Notes: generated by a model not told the origin, from the sequence alone. A DNA stretch of 64,000 nucleotides from CAITJF01 sp032654645 (GCA_032654645.1 JAULAW010000013.1:1-64000), one strand, 5' to 3'; shown: positions 36,066 to 44,815, numbered from the stretch's first letter. A program made the numbers and translations.

Positions 36066-36111
36066 AGTGAGAGGAGAACTTGTCACTGTCCAGCAAGTCG
36101 CAAGTATCCGC

Positions 36112-36837
36112 TCAAACCCGCCGAACCAGCAACAGGCCGCAGCCGAAGGCTTTGGCGGGGCCAATGCCATTAAATAGAGTTTGCTGGAACAACTCAGGGT
36201 CAGTCACCAGCAGCTCCCCTGAAAAATCTACGGTGCTAAAACGAATATTGTGATCGCGTTTACTCGCTTTGCTTTGTTCATAGGCATCAACTTGCAACTT
36301 GCGTTGTGGCTCATCGTCATCCGTTAGCGCTGTTTCAAAGCCATTTCTTTTTGCGACACCGTCGAACCATTCAGCGCAATGCTTTTGCACCAACTCATAC
36401 AGCAACGGCTTGTTGCTCTCGTCATTCCAGTCCGCCCATTTCGCTTCATTGCCGAGGCCGTGTTCTGCCAGCAATTGCTTTTTAGCTTGCATTACAACAT
36501 CGTGCCGCTGTGATTTTCCGGCGGCATTCTTTCTGGTAATTGTCGGATTTGCGCGGAGCTGAAAAGACAAGCGTTGGCCTTCTTGCAATTGCGGAGCATA
36601 GCTGCGGCTTTGTACCTGCCATGCCTCGCTAAAAGCTTTGGGCGGACGTTGCGACACCACATAGAATCGCGGCATCTGATCAATTTCATGGCGACGAAAA
36701 ATAAAGTCGCGCGACTGATCGGCACTGCTCGGGAAGAATTTCCACAGCCATTGATGCTCGGAATATGGCGATTGCGCCAGTTCAAGCGCAGCTTGTCGCA
36801 ACAAGCGTTCCTCTGGGGTAATAACACTAAAATACAT
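36112..36837 (-). CDS. cas6e: CRISPR pre-crRNA endoribonuclease Cas6e
   Basis: 241 residues, RAMP protein that cuts the repeat stem. The N-terminal region has His27-containing SEHQWLWKFF, the position of the catalytic His of E. coli Cas6e; MPRFYVVSQRPP, RKNAAGKSQRHDVV and the glycine-rich C terminus GIGPAKAFGCGLLLVRRV follow. Full length. Five bp downstream of cas5e. Confidence 0.95.
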   Translation of the reverse strand: MYFSVITPEERLLRQAALELAQSPYSEHQWLWKFFPSSADQSRDFIFRRHEIDQMPRFYVVSQRPPKAFSEAWQVQSRSYAPQLQEGQRLSFQLRANPTITRKNAAGKSQRHDVVMQAKKQLLAEHGLGNEAKWADWNDESNKPLLYELVQKHCAEWFDGVAKRNGFETALTDDDEPQRKLQVDAYEQSKASKRDHNIRFSTVDFSGELLVTDPELFQQTLFNGIGPAKAFGCGLLLVRRV

Positions 36838-36842
36838 GGTGT

Positions 36843-37607
36843 TTATTCCTTCACTAGCAAAGCGATATGTTCGCTGCGGTCTGCAAACTGCCAGCCTTGG
36901 CGTGTAATCACCTGGTCTTTACGGGTGATGCTCAAATCGCGTTCCACCCCCACGACCGACAAGTCATCAGCGCCGAAATCATCCCCCCAGGCAATTTTAT
37001 GGATGGAAAGATTGTTTGGCTCGACATGTGCTGGTAACTGCTGCTGCCATAGTTCGGCCAACTGTTGCTGGTAATCAGCAAATGCCGAGTTGATGGTTTC
37101 TGCATTCAAGACACGAGGGTGCAAAGGCCTATCAACAGGACAAGATTTACGCCCAAGATACAGTACAAATTTTGGTTTTTTCAACGCCTCGGCTAACTGC
37201 GTTAAAGAATAAGGTGCGTCAGCCACTACTTGCACAGCCACCAGCGCAGCAGCATCCTGCCGATAATCGCGGCTCGATAAAATAGTGTTGAGGTCTGTCT
37301 TAGGTAATGACAATTCGTCCCTCCGTGTCGCGTGTGGGCGCTTTTTAAGGTCGGTGCGGCTGGGCACTTGTGCGGTGTGATAATCGCGCAGCAATCGCCC
37401 CTGATTCAGCACTCCCACTGCGAGGCGATACCCGGTGCGCAACGCAGATTGTGCCGCGTCATCACCACGATCCACGCCCAATGCTGCACCTAGCAAGCCG
37501 TGTATGGCGGACTGGCTCGGATATTCTGCACTGGGGCGATATTCGCCTACAGCTACTTCGCCCCAAGAGGACAAGGGGGCTTGAAGTTGAAAAATCAAGG
37601 TTTCCAT
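36843..37607 (-). CDS. cas5e: Cascade subunit Cas5e
   Basis: 254 residues: ETLIFQLQAPLSSWGEVAVG EYRPSAEYPSQSAIHGLLGA is diagnostic for type I-E Cas5; VPSRTDLKKRPHATRRDELS follows. Binds the crRNA 5' handle in Cascade. Full length, but its Cascade partners Cas7, Cas8e and Cas11 are missing here. Confidence 0.95.
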   Translation of the reverse strand: METLIFQLQAPLSSWGEVAVGEYRPSAEYPSQSAIHGLLGAALGVDRGDDAAQSALRTGYRLAVGVLNQGRLLRDYHTAQVPSRTDLKKRPHATRRDELSLPKTDLNTILSSRDYRQDAAALVAVQVVADAPYSLTQLAEALKKPKFVLYLGRKSCPVDRPLHPRVLNAETINSAFADYQQQLAELWQQQLPAHVEPNNLSIHKIAWGDDFGADDLSVVGVERDLSITRKDQVITRQGWQFADRSEHIALLVKE

Positions 37608-37610
37608 GGC

Positions 37611-37650
37611 GGCTATTCCGCGATAAATTTGGCTATGTCACTCAGGCTAC
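37611..37650 (-). pseudogene. cas7e: cas7e 3' tail remnant
   Basis: Between the truncated cas3 and cas5e, the frame overlapping the cas3 stop reads GSLSDIAKFIAE then stop, a plausible Cas7e (CasC) C terminus in the exact position where cas7e should end before cas5e. Only about a dozen codons remain; identity rests on place and the hydrophobic pattern. Confidence 0.55.
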
Positions 37651-38784
37651 CTCATCCACAATCAGCACCTTGTTGAACAAACCCAACAAGCGCAACGATT
37701 GGTGTTTGCTGTGCAAAACGGCCAACAGCGCCTGATCTATCGTTCCTATTCCGGCGGATGCCAGCAAGGCTCGTTTGCTATGGTCAGCTATGCCCACTAA
37801 TGCCGCCCATTGCTGCAACGGTGAAGCTTGTTGAATCTTCGGAAATAACTCTTTGAGGGAACGCCCTCGTTCAATGGCGGATGGTGAAACACCTGAATGG
37901 GCTAATGCTTTGGTTGCCTGCGCTTGCGCATATTCCCAATATTCTTCCAATTTTGTGGGTTGGTTTTTATAGGGAAAGAATAGAGTATTCGAGCCGAGCC
38001 AGTCGGCCAGTATCGTTACACCAGCAAACCACCACGACATCATCTCGCTTGCAAATTGGAAATTTGGATGGGTAGGAATACAGCGGGCATCTTTGGTGAG
38101 CAACAACTCCGCCATTGCTTGCACAAAATCTGCGGCTGCTTGCTTGTCTTCACTGCGAAAAAAATTGTCAGCATTGCCATTGGGTTTGGGCGGTGTGCCA
38201 TGATGCCCGGTTACCGCCCTCATCCAGCAGGCGAAACTCTCCTGTGTTCTCTTCGTATTACTGATGCCTATTTTCGGCAATATCTCACTACAAATTCCTT
38301 CGTAACCACCACCCCACAACCAAAAACCCAAGGAGTCATGACGTTCGCTGTATATTTTGGTTGGGTTCGGTTTTCGTTTTTGTAACTCCAAAATTAAATC
38401 AGGCCGCTGTGATTGAAACGCCTCGCTAAACTTTCCCATGTCATGCAACGCCAATAAGAATGCCGACCATGATAGAAACGCCTGCTTAGAACAGTTCAGT
38501 AGCCCACAGCAGGAATTAAGCAAAGAAGACTGCTCAAGATAATCCACACCCACCGCCGCCACATCCAAACAGTGATAGGCCAGCGGGTGCCACTTTGGTT
38601 CGAGCGGATAGGCTGGATCGGCCTTGCCCCAGTAGTTGAAAACGAAGTTACTGTAAAAGCTAACGCCAGCTTTACCGGCGTTAAGCGTAGCGGCAGCCAC
38701 AATCGTATCCCCTCGTTGCGCTTGCATGGTTGGCATTTTTGGTTTTTTTGGTTGCCGGAAAGTGTATACCCACAGGTGGCTCAT
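37642..38784 (-). pseudogene. cas3: cas3, HD nuclease kept, helicase deleted
   Basis: 380 of the usual about 880 residues. HD nuclease is complete: KWHPLAYHCLDVA (His66, His71), LALHDMGKFSEAF (His114-Asp115), AVTGHHGTPPKP and TILADWLGSN. After QQASPLQQ the frame jumps to QWAALVGIADHSKRALLASA, so the Walker A segment is missing; it then continues GTIDQALLAVL ... KVLIVDEV (motif II without its final His) and stops within two codons. Two separate deletions are visible. The N-terminal start is uncertain; residues before YWGKADPAYP have no counterpart in typical Cas3. Confidence 0.9.
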
Positions 38785-39477
38785 AATATGAGCCTGTCAT
38801 CCTCTTTTTTTCCAGACAACACTTTGGGGTAACAATACCCTTTTTATCGGGAGAGTCATATAGACCGATTGGCCTAGATATATATAGGAAGCGCAGATTT
38901 ATTCGGTTTTGTCGTTCCCGCGAAAGCGGGAACCCAGTCAAATAAAGGCACTGGATCCCCGCCTACGCGGGGATGACGAATTAATCCGTGTTTCCATAGG
39001 CAAACGCGGGTACTGAAAGCTTCTGGGGGCTATTTTCAATTTTTGGTCGCGCGACCTTATGGGCACTGATCCTGTAGTTGTTCAGGCCTTGTTACCGCAG
39101 GATAAATTTGTTCTCGAAAATCACGTAGGGTGGGTAGACAGGTTTTTCGTCTGCCCACGCGGTTTGGAATCCGCGTGGGCACAGTGCGTGGTTGTTGCCG
39201 ACTTGTCGGCTGTACAACCACGGCCTCCCCCTTGCGGGGAAAAACGTGCCCACCCTACGGTCATTGATTATTATCGTTAATTTCAGAGAACAAATTTGCC
39301 CTGCTTGTTACCGCTCCGGACATTGTCCGCTGTGGAAACTCCCTCTATAATCCGTCCGCTGTTTTTCCGTGCGGCCATGATGTTAGCCGAGGGTGAAATT
39401 AATTCCTTCCAATATCAGGTTACCACCCATCCAACCGGTCAGATTTTTATTAACTGCATACCATACATTCATCGGGC
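38785..39477. repeat. Intergenic region with palindromic repeats
   Basis: No gene in about 690 bp. Contains the 30-bp hairpin/AT-box repeat (38859-38888), an inverted-repeat unit with GCGAAAGCGGGAAC / CGCCTACGCGGGG arms (about 38910-38981), and a larger palindromic unit (about 39126-39259) with CGTAGGGTGGG / CCCACCCTACGG ends and the GTGGTTGT...ACAACCAC core seen elsewhere. Confidence 0.6.
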
Positions 39478-40233
39478 TTGATGCACATCCTACTCAGCAA
39501 CGACGACGGTTATTTTGCGCCCGGCCTGGCTTGTCTCGCGGAAGCTATTTCCGCCATCGCGGATGTCGTGGTGGTGGCGCCGGAGCGCGACCGCTCGGGT
39601 GCCTCCAATTCGCTGACGCTGGATCGCCCGCTCAAACTGCGCCGCGCCGCCAACGGTTTTTACTATGTGAACGGCACACCGACGGATTGCGTGCACCTGG
39701 CGGTCACCGGCATGCTGGATACCCAGCCCGACATGGTGATCTCCGGCATCAACTCCGGCGCCAACATGGGTGACGACACGATTTATTCCGGTACGGTGGC
39801 GGCTGCCACGGAAGGATTTCTGCTCGGCATTCCATCCATTGCAGTATCGCTGGCAGGCAAAGAGCTGGCGCATTACGCCACTGCGGCGCGCGTGGTGGCC
39901 GAACTGGTGAAGCGCTTCGAAAAGAACATCCACACTCATCCCTGGCTGTTGAATGTCAATGTGCCGGATATCCCGCATGACCAACTGCAAGGCATGGAAG
40001 TAACCCGCCTGGGCAAGCGCCACAAGGCCGAACCGGTGGTAAAGGCGTTCAGCCCGCACGGCGAGACCATCTATTGGGTAGGGGCAGCCGGCAAGGCGCA
40101 GGATGCGGGCGCAGGAACAGATTTTCATGCTATTGCCAACCAGCGCGTGTCGGTTACGCCGTTACAAATAGATTTAACGCAATACAGCGAACTCGACGCG
40201 GTGCGCGGATGGCTGGCGGGTGGCGCCGCATGA
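39478..40233 (+). CDS. surE: 5'-nucleotidase SurE
   Basis: 251 residues. ILLSNDDGYFAPGL contains the paired metal-binding Asp residues; APERDRSGASNSLTLDRPL and VISGINSGANMGDDTIYSGT V are family signatures. Dephosphorylates 5'/3'-nucleotides. TTG start; stop overlaps the pcm ATG (ATGA). Confidence 0.95.
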   Translation: MMHILLSNDDGYFAPGLACLAEAISAIADVVVVAPERDRSGASNSLTLDRPLKLRRAANGFYYVNGTPTDCVHLAVTGMLDTQPDMVISGINSGANMGDDTIYSGTVAAATEGFLLGIPSIAVSLAGKELAHYATAARVVAELVKRFEKNIHTHPWLLNVNVPDIPHDQLQGMEVTRLGKRHKAEPVVKAFSPHGETIYWVGAAGKAQDAGAGTDFHAIANQRVSVTPLQIDLTQYSELDAVRGWLAGGAA

Positions 40234-40886
40234 ACGTACGCCACAGCGGCATCGGCATGACCTCGCAGCGCACGCGCGGGCGCCTGATCGAGCGGCTGCG
40301 CGCGCAAGGCATCCGGGATGAAGTGGTGCTGGCCGCAATGAATGCGGTGCCGCGCCACATCTTCGTGGATGAGGCGCTGGCCAGCCGCGCCTACGACGAT
40401 GTGTCGCTGCCGCTGGGTTTCGGCCAGACCATTTCGCGGCCTTATGTCGTCGCGCGCATGATCGAGATTCTGCGCGATGGCAGGCCGCTCAACCGCGTGC
40501 TGGAAATCGGCACCGGCTGCGGCTATCAGGCGGCGGTGCTGGCGCAGGTGGCAAAAGAAGTGTATTCGGTGGAGCGCGTGCAGCCGCTCTACGAGCGCGC
40601 GGCAGCTTGCCTGCGTGAATTGCAGATAGGCAACGTAATGCTGCGCCATGCGGATGGCAGTACGGGGTTGCCGGAAGCGGCGCCGTTCGACGGCATCATC
40701 ATGGCCGCCGCCGCGACTCATGTGCCTTCCGCGCTGCTGGAACAGCTCGCCATCGGCGGGAGATTGGTGTTGCCTCTGGGGGCGCAAGGGCAACATCTCT
40801 GCCTGATTGAGCGCGATGCAAAAGGATACCACGAAACCCGCCTGGAGGAGGTCAGGTTCGTGCCGCTGTTGGCAGGGAAAGTATGA
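40230..40886 (+). CDS. pcm: Protein-L-isoaspartate O-methyltransferase
   Basis: 218 residues, SAM-dependent repair of isoaspartyl residues. PRHIFVDEALASRAYDDVSL PLGFGQTISRP and motif I VLEIGTGCGYQAAVLAQ are diagnostic. Translationally coupled to surE and to nlpD (ATGA overlaps on both sides), the conserved surE-pcm-nlpD order. Confidence 0.95.
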   Translation: MNVRHSGIGMTSQRTRGRLIERLRAQGIRDEVVLAAMNAVPRHIFVDEALASRAYDDVSLPLGFGQTISRPYVVARMIEILRDGRPLNRVLEIGTGCGYQAAVLAQVAKEVYSVERVQPLYERAAACLRELQIGNVMLRHADGSTGLPEAAPFDGIIMAAAATHVPSALLEQLAIGGRLVLPLGAQGQHLCLIERDAKGYHETRLEEVRFVPLLAGKV

Positions 40887-41831
40887 CGCTGAAAAAATAC
40901 TCCCGGAATGGGCTATGCGCAGCGCTTGCCGCTGCAGTGCTGGCCGGATGCGCGTCGGACAGCATGCATCGGGCGCCGGTGCTGGAACACGGCGCCACCG
41001 CAAAAAAAAACGCATGGATCACCGGTTAATACCGCAACCAAAAAAACTGCTCCGCGCGAAAAAGACTGGCGCCCGCAGACTTATGTGGTGCAGAAAGGCG
41101 ATACGCTGTACAGCATCGCCTTCAATCACGGTTTGGATTACCACGAAATAGCCGAGTTGAACGGCATTCAAAATCCGGGTGTGATCAAGTTGGGGCAGGA
41201 AATCCGCCTGCTTCCGGAAAGCCACGAAGCAGCCCCCAAACCTGCACCGGAAATCAAACCTGTTGCGCAGGAACCTCCGATCAAGAGCTTTCCCAGAGCA
41301 ATCAAATTGCCTTATTCCGAACAGGCCGTGGCCGAGATCGGGAAGATACAGGAAACGCCTTCCAAGCAAGAGCCGGTTGCGCTGGCAAAAGTGGAGCACA
41401 AACCTGAACCCAAACCGGGTTCCGAAACTAACAGCCCCGGCGAAGATACCGACGAAGAACTGGATTGGGTGATGCCCACCGCCGGCAAGGTCATCGGCGA
41501 ATTCTCCGGCAGCGCCAACCGCAAGGGCATAGACGTTACAGGCAAACTCGGCCAGGCCATCGTGGCGAGCGCTGCGGGCAAAGTGGTGTATAGCGGCAAC
41601 GGCCTGCGCGGCTACGGCAAGCTGGTCATCATCAAACACAACAAGACCTACCTCAGCGCCTATGCGCACAATAACCAGATACTGGTGAAAGAAGGGCAGA
41701 GCGTGGCCAAGGGTCAAAAAATCGCGGAGATGGGCAACACCGATGCGGAGCAGGTCAAGCTCCACTTCGAAATCAGAAAATTCGGCAAACCGGTTGACCC
41801 CGCAAAATATCTGCCGCTGATAAAATCCTGA
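40883..41831 (+). pseudogene. nlpD: NlpD-like lipoprotein, frameshifted in an A9 run
   Basis: Translation from 40883 gives a lipoprotein signal (ALAAAVLAGCASDS) and continues to a run of nine A (41012-41020), after which the frame stops at TAA 41026. One A fewer would lead straight into KKTHGSPVNTATKK, a LysM domain (TYVVQKGDTLYSIAFNHGLD) and a degenerate M23/LytM domain (GKLGQAIVASAAGKVVYSGN, LHFEIRKFGKPVDPAKYLPL). NlpD activates amidases in septum splitting. Either a mutation, a slippage site or a sequencing error. rpoS, often next, is absent. Confidence 0.88.
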
Positions 41832-41963
41832 AAAAACGGCATTCAGCCAGACTCGTTTCACGCTGGAAATACGCAACCCCTTCAAACGGGCGGCGCGAAC
41901 AGCGTAATGCGAGTGTTGGGCTACGCGGGGTATGTGTTGATGCAAGACCCAAATGCGTTGAAT

Positions 41964-42017
41964 GCGTTGCGCGTTGCGCGTTGCGCGTTGCGCGTTGCGC
42001 GTTGCGCGTTGCGTTGC
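41964..42017 (+). repeat. Heptanucleotide tandem repeat (GCGTTGC)7
   Basis: Seven exact GCGTTGC units at 41964-42012 plus a partial unit. Lies between nlpD and the DUF1566 gene, about 110 bp upstream of the latter's start. The number of units is likely to vary between strains. Confidence 0.9.
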
Positions 42018-42127
42018 AAAACAGCAAAGCCGCAATCTGGTAAACTTACACACAGTTGCTGTTCCAGAAATAGCAACCGATCCAGGGTCAAAATTCAATC
42101 GGCGCTAACATCAAAGGAGAATAGAAA

Positions 42128-42625
42128 TTGAAAAAAAATGTGACGATAGCATGGGTAAGTGTACTCCTATTAGGATTTGCTGGTATTGCCCAAGGGCGTG
42201 ATGCCATGGAGAATTCTCGTTATATTATCCATGGTGGCGAAGTTTTTGACAAACAAACCAATTTGACTTGGCAACGTTGCAGTGTCGGTCAACGCTGGAG
42301 GGAAGGCTTTGGATGTGAAGGGCCCGTCAACTTTTACTATCTAAAAGATGCGGTTCGCCTAGGGGACGGAGTATGGCGACTACCGTCTGAAAATGAACTT
42401 TTATCGCTGGTTGACAAGAATCAAAAACGAAACATAGACGAGAAAGTATTCCCTAATATGGGTAGTGGAGATCCCGTGTATCATTATCTAGAATACTGGA
42501 CCGGCACGCCCATTAATAATCAACCAGGTAATATACATATCATAATAAATGACAACGGCAATTCATTGGGAAGCTATCATCCAAGCTTTGCGTTTGCGGT
42601 TAGGCTAGTTAGAAGCGGACAATGA
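42128..42625 (+). CDS. Secreted DUF1566 protein
   Basis: 165 residues with a Sec signal peptide (VTIAWVSVLLLGFAGIAQG) and a DUF1566-type domain (LTWQRCSVGQRW, WRLPSENELLSLVDKN, YWTGTP, FAVRLVRSGQ). SD AAAGGAG upstream. AT-richer than its neighbours, suggesting transfer. Function unknown. Confidence 0.8.
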   Translation: MKKNVTIAWVSVLLLGFAGIAQGRDAMENSRYIIHGGEVFDKQTNLTWQRCSVGQRWREGFGCEGPVNFYYLKDAVRLGDGVWRLPSENELLSLVDKNQKRNIDEKVFPNMGSGDPVYHYLEYWTGTPINNQPGNIHIIINDNGNSLGSYHPSFAFAVRLVRSGQ

Positions 42626-42876
42626 TTTCCTTTTTTATGAGTTAGTGCGATATGTGCGATATGTGTGCGATACGATATGTGCGCGATACGATATGTGCGT
42701 ATGTGCGGGGTCACGGGAATCCCCGCTGGGCCACTTCAACTGCATGATGCATCTGACGCCGCAGATGGTGGCACAGTACATCCCGGAGGCAACAGGGTAA
42801 TTCCGGGAACTTGTTGTATGGCGCATAAGCTTATCCCTATAATGGCATCGCGCATCAACACGCTGGAGGAATTGCG
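42626..42876. repeat. Short-period repeat upstream of a TA pair
   Basis: 42645-42712 is a degenerate microsatellite built from GATATGTGCG / GATACGATATGTGCG units. The rest is the putative promoter region of the following vapBC pair (GGAGGAA SD at its end). Confidence 0.6.
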
Positions 42877-43125
42877 ATGACCACACTGGAACTGAAACTG
42901 AATCTGCCAGACCAACTGGCGAAGGATGCTGTGCGCATGGGATTGACCAGCCCGGACAGCCTGCAAACATTGCTGCGTGAGGCAGTGCGCAACCGGCGTC
43001 TTGCGGGGCTTGCCGAAGCGCGCAAACGTATCGCTGCGGCGAACATTTCACCGCTGACCATGGAAGAAATTGAAGCTGAAATTGCCGCCGACCGCACCGA
43101 AAGGCGCGCGCAACCTGCCAACTGA
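42877..43125 (+). CDS. VapB-like antitoxin
   Basis: 82 residues: TLELKLNLPDQLAKDAVRMG, a predicted ribbon-helix-helix-like start, then a charged helical C terminus. Followed 11 bp later by a PIN toxin, the usual antitoxin-toxin order. Confidence 0.78.
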   Translation: MTTLELKLNLPDQLAKDAVRMGLTSPDSLQTLLREAVRNRRLAGLAEARKRIAAANISPLTMEEIEAEIAADRTERRAQPAN

Positions 43126-43136
43126 ATCAGGCTGCC

Positions 43137-43553
43137 ATGCGACTGGTGCTGGATACCAACATCGTCGCCTCCGGCTTGCTGTGGGACGGGACACCCGCAC
43201 GCCTGATTGATACCGCCCAAGCAGGGGCAATCGAGATATACACCAGCCGTATATTGCTTGCCGAACTGGCCCGCATCCTCAAACGCGCCAAATTCGCCCA
43301 GGCCATAATGACCGGCGGCGTAGGCATAGAAGGACTGGTGCTGGGCTACGCAGAACTCGCCACGCTTGTTGACCCCTTGCCGATTCCACCAACCATACTT
43401 GCCGACCCGGACGACGACCATGTGCTGGCCTGTGCACTTGCCGTACAGGCCGAGCTGATCGTCTCGGGCGACAGGCACCTGCTTGAGTTGGGTGTATTCC
43501 AGGGCATTGAAATCATTACTGCGGCACAATCACTGGAACGGATAGCGAAGTAG
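43137..43553 (+). CDS. PIN-domain toxin (COG1569 type)
   Basis: 138 residues: RLVLDTNIVASGLLW carries Asp5, TSRILLAELARILKR the Glu, DPDDDHVLACALAVQAELIV SGDRHLL the remaining acids. Complete PIN active site; intact pair with the upstream antitoxin. Confidence 0.9.
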   Translation: MRLVLDTNIVASGLLWDGTPARLIDTAQAGAIEIYTSRILLAELARILKRAKFAQAIMTGGVGIEGLVLGYAELATLVDPLPIPPTILADPDDDHVLACALAVQAELIVSGDRHLLELGVFQGIEIITAAQSLERIAK

Positions 43554-43610
43554 GCTGAAACGCCCGTCAATGCGATGTGTTAATGCAAGACTTGACCCCG
43601 CCCCCCACAT

Positions 43611-43935
43611 CACCCTTTGCCTGTCCCGGTCAGTCATCGAGGAATATGGCGAAGTGCTGGCGCGCTTGGGCGTGGAAGAATCCGCCATCGCCGAACTGAT
43701 GCGGCTATTTGCCCGTGGCCGCCATTGCCTGTTCACAGCCGACACGCCAGACCTCGCCACGGTGGCTTCAGGCCCGGATGACGACATTTTCATCGAACGC
43801 GCCATGGCGTCGCACGCCGCACGCATCGTCACCGGCGACAAGGCACTGCTGGCGGTGTGGCGCTACTTCGATGTCGTCATCCTCAATCCCAGACAGTTTT
43901 TGGATTCTTCCGAAATCAGTAATCTACGCCCATGA
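43611..43935 (+). pseudogene. PIN-domain toxin, 3' part only
   Basis: From CLSRSVIEEYGEVLARLGVE through ASGPDDDIFIERAMASHAAR IVTGDKALL to the stop, matching the C-terminal two thirds of COG1569-type PIN toxins. The N terminus with the first Asp is replaced by the 28-bp repeat; the surviving frame starts in it. Confidence 0.78.
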
Positions 43936-44032
43936 CTGATTCCAGAATATAATTCTCTTCGTGGAGATTGCGTAATATTGATGATGAATTGCGCATGATA
44001 TTTCTATGTGCATTTACTTTGGAGGGAACGTG

Positions 44033-44815
44033 ATGCGATCTGATACCGACCGCGTGCTTGATGCATCCGCAACACTTGAAAACTTGTTAGAGAAGATGCA
44101 TGGTGCAAGTGGTAAGGGGTTGCATGAGAAGGCGTCCAGCGTTGCGCACAAACTTGATAATGAACTAATCAGACACCTTAGATACATAGCGTCTGTTCGA
44201 AATTCGGTTGTACATGAGCGGGTAAGGATCGATGACACCAGAGCATTTGACTCGGCAGTTGAAAAAGCAATCGATGCACTTGCAAAAGGTTTCGGCATCC
44301 CCACCACTGCATTCAATTGTACTTCGTGGAAAACTTTTGGAAAGCTGCGGCATGAAGAACAACTGGGGGAAGATAGCTCAAATATCACTACCCTTACAAC
44401 TCTTCGAGATACTAAAGTTCACCACGAAGTCAGTATCGGGAACACACTTGATATACACTCTATGATATCAGCGGCGTTAGAAGCTTTGAATTCCAACAAG
44501 GAGGAACTAGTTGATGCTGGCTCAAATAGCACTTATTCTAAGTCAGTCCAAATCATCAAAGGATTTAGCCTAGTCACACAGACATTTAGAAAACAAATCT
44601 TCATAGGACTTGCAGTCATCGGAGCGGCACTTGGTTTTGTGATTGGGTACAGCTATTTTGGAATTGGGGCTGGACTAGCTGCTGGTATTTTAGCTGGTCT
44701 TTTCACTGCTATCTTTGGTTTAACCATTTTAGAAAACCTAAGGATTATTTTATTTACAGTATCTTGCTCCTTGTTATGTTGGCTTATCTTCTATCTCTGG
44801 AATGTCAAATTCTAA
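44033..44815 (+). CDS. HEPN-like membrane protein, hypothetical
   Basis: 260 residues from ATG 44033 (GGAGGG upstream). The N-terminal helical domain resembles DUF4145/HEPN proteins and contains RYIASVRNSVVHE, a fit to the HEPN motif R-x4-H. The C-terminal quarter has three to four transmembrane helices (QIFIGLAVIGAALGFVIGYS, GLAAGILAGLFTAIFGLTIL, IILFTVSCSLLCWLIFYLW). AT-rich compared with neighbours and lying inside a repeat-bounded island. Possibly a membrane-linked RNase of a defence or toxin system; no partner identified. Confidence 0.68.
   Translation: MRSDTDRVLDASATLENLLEKMHGASGKGLHEKASSVAHKLDNELIRHLRYIASVRNSVVHERVRIDDTRAFDSAVEKAIDALAKGFGIPTTAFNCTSWKTFGKLRHEEQLGEDSSNITTLTTLRDTKVHHEVSIGNTLDIHSMISAALEALNSNKEELVDAGSNSTYSKSVQIIKGFSLVTQTFRKQIFIGLAVIGAALGFVIGYSYFGIGAGLAAGILAGLFTAIFGLTILENLRIILFTVSCSLLCWLIFYLWNVKF

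Larger units (their letters stand above)
34207..36093. mobile_element. 1.9-kb IS4-superfamily element with accessory gene
   Basis: Ends share CTGGACAGTG as inverted repeat (with weaker extension) and are flanked by the 6-bp direct repeat CAAGTC at 34201-34206 and 36094-36099. It carries a DDE transposase and a divergently read small gene. It inserted between the cas6e 3' flank and the DUF433 module. Confidence 0.88.

Noticed and set aside
40125..41015. 296-codon minus-strand frame over pcm
   Set aside because: Antisense to a well-conserved pcm gene and rich in His/Arg/Gln; a shadow frame.
41964..42017. Heptamer run considered as a CRISPR or iteron array
   Set aside because: Units are contiguous without spacers, and no replication gene is adjacent.
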